Positions 14,410-16,899 of a stretch of 16,899 nt of DNA are shown here, piece by piece. The number at the start of each line of letters is the position of its first letter. The stretch's first letter is position 1. This DNA is from Kangiellaceae bacterium. Its GTDB lineage: Bacteria > Pseudomonadota > Gammaproteobacteria > Enterobacterales > Kangiellaceae. A program made the position numbers and the translations under genes. The notes beneath the pieces were generated by a model. That model was not told the origin of the DNA, searched no databases, and saw nothing but the letters and a program-made list of their open reading frames with translations. The stretch is from contig JASBTO010000051.1 in the NCBI GenBank assembly GCA_030148365.1, forward strand, positions 1 through 16,899. The letters are read 5' to 3'.

Positions 14410-15338
14410 GACGCCATCCGATCGGTACCGGATTTACCGATGTGGGCCTCACCGCGAGCCCGGGCCAGATCGATTTGCTTTTGGCGCTCGGCAAAACGCT
14501 GCTTCTGATCGGCGGTCAATGTGTCGAAGCACTTGGGACAACACACGCCGCGCTGATATTGGCCCGAGGCCTTGTCCGCTTCGGTGATCGGCATGCGACA
14601 ACCATGGCACATGTCGTAACTGCCGGCCTTTAATTCATGGTCCACGGCAACCCGGTTGTCAAAGACAAAACACTCGCCTTCCCACAAACTCTCTTCCTTC
14701 GGCACATCCTCGAGGTACTTGAGGATGCCGCCCTTGAGGTGATAGACCTCGGAAAAGCCCTGCTCCAGCAGATAGGACGTGGCCTTTTCGCAGCGGATCC
14801 CGCCTGTGCAATACATGGCCACCTTCTTGTGCTTGTGCGGATCGAGGTTGTTTTCCACGTACTCGGGGAATTCGCGGAAGTTGGTGGTCGCCGGGTCGAT
14901 GGCGCCCTGGAATTTGCCGATGGCGACCTCGTAATTGTTGCGGGTGTCGATCAGATGCACGTCCGGATCCTCGATAAGGCGGTTCCAGTCCTGCGGCTCG
15001 ACGTAGGTGCCCACAGCTTTTTGGGGGTCGGTGCCGGGCACGCCCAGGGTGACGATTTCCTTTTTCAGTTTGACCTTCATCCGGTAGAAGGGCTGCTCCC
15101 GGTGCAGGGACTCCTTGTGCTCGATGTCCGCAAGGCGGGGATCGGCGCGCAACCAGTCCAGCAGCCGTTCGATGGCTACGGGGGTGCCGCAGACCGTACC
15201 GTTTATGCCTTCCTCGGCGAGCAGCAGGGTTCCCTTGATTTCCTGCGTCTGACAGAACTTCAGCAACAGGGGCTGCAAGTCCCGATAATCAACCAGGCGG
15301 ACAAACTTGTAGAGCGCCGCCACGACGAAATTATTCAT
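14406..15338 (-). CDS. trhO: tRNA uridine(34) hydroxylase (oxygen-dependent, rhodanese family)
   Basis: TrhO (YceA) hydroxylates uridine at the wobble position 34 of certain tRNAs, giving 5-hydroxyuridine, the precursor of cmo5U/mcmo5U; the reaction uses oxygen. The protein has 310 residues. An N-terminal domain (VVAALYKFVRLVDYRDLQ, then LLLAEEGINGTVCGT at 38-52) is typical of the family. The rhodanese domain follows (LIDTRNNYEVAIGKFQGAID at 129-148), with the active-site loop YCTGGIRCEKAT, C177. A C-terminal cysteine cluster (C244, C247, C266, C267, C270) looks like a metal site. ATG 15338 starts the conserved NNFVVAALYKF; the frame stays open for 258 codons upstream but that part is antisense to the nitroreductase gene and is not coding. 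Confidence 0.93.
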   Translation of the reverse strand: MNNFVVAALYKFVRLVDYRDLQPLLLKFCQTQEIKGTLLLAEEGINGTVCGTPVAIERLLDWLRADPRLADIEHKESLHREQPFYRMKVKLKKEIVTLGVPGTDPQKAVGTYVEPQDWNRLIEDPDVHLIDTRNNYEVAIGKFQGAIDPATTNFREFPEYVENNLDPHKHKKVAMYCTGGIRCEKATSYLLEQGFSEVYHLKGGILKYLEDVPKEESLWEGECFVFDNRVAVDHELKAGSYDMCHGCRMPITEADKASGQYQRGVCCPKCFDTLTADQKQRFAERQKQIDLARARGEAHIGKSGTDRMAS

Positions 15339-15443
15339 GCTTTCCAAACCGATTTGACCTGACCAAAAAACAACCAATTTGCGGAGGGCGTGTATTATCG
15401 GCAAAGCAAAGTTAAAATGCCAGCTTTGCGCCAACAGTCCGAT

Positions 15444-15461
15444 ACCGCCTATTTCGGCGGT
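15444..15461 (+). other. Hairpin in the leader of the nitroreductase gene
   Basis: ACCGCC (15444-15449) and GGCGGT (15456-15461) form a perfect 6-bp stem with a 6-nt loop, ending 12 nt before the Shine-Dalgarno sequence. It could affect translation, but it has no known riboswitch shape. Confidence 0.35.
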
Positions 15462-15485
15462 CAAAGCCCCCTCAGGAGAGAATTG

Positions 15486-16076
15486 ATGTCCGAAGGTCTT
15501 GACCAGAAAGCACTGGATACGCTGTTTTTCAACGCCCGCTCGCAGAACGCCTGGCAGGACCGGGAAGTCCCCGACAGCCTGCTCAAGGAACTCCACGACA
15601 CCCTCCGCATGGGCCCGACCAGCGCCAACTGCTGCCCGGCGCGCTTCGTGTTCGTCAAGTCCGACGCGGCGAAGGAAAAGCTGAAACCGGCGCTCATGGA
15701 AGGCAATGTGGAAAAATCCATGACCGCACCCGTTGTTGCCATCATCGGTTATGACCTTGAATTCTATGAAAAACTGCCGCAGCTTTTTCCCCATACCGAT
15801 GCCCGCAGCTGGTTCGTCGGCAAACCCAAGTTCATCGAGAGCACGGCATTCCGCAACGGCAGCCTGCAGGGTGCCTATCTGATGATGGCGGCGCGGGCCC
15901 TCGGCCTTGATTGCGGCCCCATGTCCGGATTCAACAACAAGAAAGTCGATGAGCTGTTTTTCGAGGGCACGGCCATCAAATCCAACTTCCTGTGCGGACT
16001 CGGCTACGGGGATCCGGAGGGCCTGTTTGATCGCAGTCCCCGTCTGTCCTTTGATGAAGCCTGCGAAATTCTCTGA
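15486..16076 (+). CDS. Nitroreductase family protein, RutE-like (malonic semialdehyde reductase)
   Basis: This is a flavin-dependent oxidoreductase of 196 residues. It matches E. coli RutE almost end to end and at the same length: MGPTSANCCPARFVFVKS (42-59), the SMTAPVVAI stretch, FPHTDARSWF (101-110), TAFRNGSLQGAYLMMAARAL and LGYGDPEGLFDRSPRLSFDE near the end. RutE reduces malonic semialdehyde to 3-hydroxypropionate in pyrimidine catabolism by the Rut pathway, but none of rutABCDFG is near, so the substrate here may differ. ATG 15486 has AGGAG 7 nt upstream; an in-frame extension to 15390 lacks such a site and homologues. It diverges from trhO, and the BPSS1780-family gene follows 90 bp downstream on the same strand. 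Confidence 0.87.
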   Translation: MSEGLDQKALDTLFFNARSQNAWQDREVPDSLLKELHDTLRMGPTSANCCPARFVFVKSDAAKEKLKPALMEGNVEKSMTAPVVAIIGYDLEFYEKLPQLFPHTDARSWFVGKPKFIESTAFRNGSLQGAYLMMAARALGLDCGPMSGFNNKKVDELFFEGTAIKSNFLCGLGYGDPEGLFDRSPRLSFDEACEIL

Positions 16077-16166
16077 AGGGCCGGATTTGCGAGCCCCGTC
16101 ACGGTCCGCCATGGCGCGGCAAGCACCAAAACAACAACAAGCAAGTGAATAACGAGGGAGAAAATC

Positions 16167-16899
16167 ATGGTTGAATTTGTATCCGAGCCGGATCGGGAGC
16201 CGGAACCCGAAGCGCCCCGTCCGGTCAAGGTCCCGGCCGCCCGCGGGGCGAGCTGGCTACAGGAGGGCCTGTCCCTCTTCAAGCAACACCCCGGCCCCTG
16301 GGTGGGCGCCATTCTGGTCTGGATGCTGCTCATGTTTGCGCTCAATGTCGTGCCGATTCTCGGACCGATGGCCGCCTACCTGCTGAACCCGCTGATTGTC
16401 GGTGGCCTGATGTTGGGCTGCGCGCAGGCAGCCCGCGGTGGCGACTTCAAATTCGAGCATCTGTTCGCCGGTTTTTCCCACGCCAAAAAGGGCGATCTGT
16501 TCCTGCTCGGCGCCATCTACCTCGGCCTGCTGATCGTGATTTTCATCATTTTCGCGATCATGCTGCTAATAACGCTGGGGCTGTCCGGACTTTCCGGCGC
16601 GCCCACGCCGGAGCAAGTCGCCGCTTCGCCCGCCCTCTGGCTCTCGGTGCTGGTACTGTTGGCGCTCGCCATTCCGGTCGCCATGGCATTCTGGTTCGCC
16701 CCGGCGCTGGTGGTTCTGAACCACAGCTCCGCCATGGACGCCCTGACCCTGAGTTTTAAAGCCTGCCTGAAAAACTGGCTGGCCTTCCTGGTTTACGGTC
16801 TGGTGTTGCTGGTCGCCAGTTTCGTCATTGGCTTCCTGCTCGCCCTGTTGATGGGCATTGGCGGTTCCGTGGGCGGCGAGGCCGGAGTCGCCGCCACCT
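16167..16899 (+). CDS. BPSS1780 family membrane protein (3' end outside window)
   Basis: The visible 244 residues run off the window end. After a polar, Pro/Glu-rich N-terminus comes GASWLQEGLSLFKQHPGPWV (27-46), then membrane segments at about 46-62, 66-88, 110-142, 155-183 and 204-232. The pattern of the first spans (LFKQHPGPWVGAIL, then VVPILGPMAAYLLNPLIVGG) and LFAGFSHAKKGDLFLLGAIY at 99-118 fit the BPSS1780 family of inner-membrane proteins, whose function is unknown. The start ATG 16167 is preceded by a strong GAGGGAG (16154-16160). Helix pairs of similar pattern suggest an internal duplication, though I cannot test it here. Confidence 0.75.
   Translation, partial: MVEFVSEPDREPEPEAPRPVKVPAARGASWLQEGLSLFKQHPGPWVGAILVWMLLMFALNVVPILGPMAAYLLNPLIVGGLMLGCAQAARGGDFKFEHLFAGFSHAKKGDLFLLGAIYLGLLIVIFIIFAIMLLITLGLSGLSGAPTPEQVAASPALWLSVLVLLALAIPVAMAFWFAPALVVLNHSSAMDALTLSFKACLKNWLAFLVYGLVLLVASFVIGFLLALLMGIGGSVGGEAGVAAT

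Noticed and set aside
15390..15485. N-terminal extension of the nitroreductase.
   Set aside because: RutE-type proteins begin close to MSEG and AGGAG stands 7 nt before ATG 15486; the extension also spans the leader hairpin.
15339..16112. Long open frame upstream of trhO on the minus strand that would make a 568-residue protein.
   Set aside because: It is antisense to the well-supported nitroreductase gene and its translation resembles no family; TrhO homologues start at MNNFVVAALYKF. High GC leaves such frames open by chance.

Overview
The window looks like ordinary chromosome from a GC-rich gammaproteobacterium. I base this on the gene set: a FumC-type fumarase, a YqcC-family protein, a FecA-like TonB receptor with a Fur-box-like site, AmpG, PanE, MsrB, TrhO (YceA), a RutE-like nitroreductase and a BPSS1780-family membrane protein. 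I cannot assign a genus. There are no rRNA or tRNA genes, CRISPR array or phage genes. The one mobile-type element is a REP-associated tyrosine transposase (RAYT) with its REP sequences.

Layout, left to right. (1) 2-730: the 3' part of a class II fumarate hydratase. (2) 745-1486: a RAYT gene on the minus strand, framed by two near-identical REP doublets and lying between convergent genes. (3) 1526-2470: a minus-strand pair, a DUF2889 protein followed by a YqcC-family protein; a palindrome sits inside the candidate promoter. (4) 2627-5081: a FecA-like TonB-dependent receptor on the minus strand with a rho-independent terminator and a Fur-box-like promoter, diverging from (5) a DUF3667 zinc-ribbon membrane protein (5082-6317). 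(6) 6438-7236: a TIGR04219-type outer-membrane beta-barrel protein with its own terminator. (7) 7275-9169: a two-gene ABC exporter (ATPase and ABC-2 permease), convergent with (8) ampG (9181-10515). (9) panE (10621-11595) diverges from ampG and is followed by msrB and an overlapping thioredoxin-like lipoprotein gene (11713-12605). (10) 12632-15338: a minus-strand run of trhO, a SEL1-repeat lipoprotein and a SPOR-domain lipoprotein. (11) 15486-16899: a RutE-like nitroreductase and the 5' part of a BPSS1780-family membrane protein gene, cut by the window end.

Most genes are housekeeping or envelope related: iron uptake across the outer membrane, muropeptide recycling, repair of oxidised methionine, tRNA wobble modification, and lipoproteins with peptidoglycan-binding or scaffold repeats. 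I see no clear new multi-gene system. The points most worth a second look are the REP/RAYT/REP unit, the msrB gene overlapping a thioredoxin-like lipoprotein whose active site is WCHDS rather than WCxxC, the trhO-SEL1-SPOR gene run with a TTGA stop/start overlap, and the palindrome inside the DUF2889 promoter.
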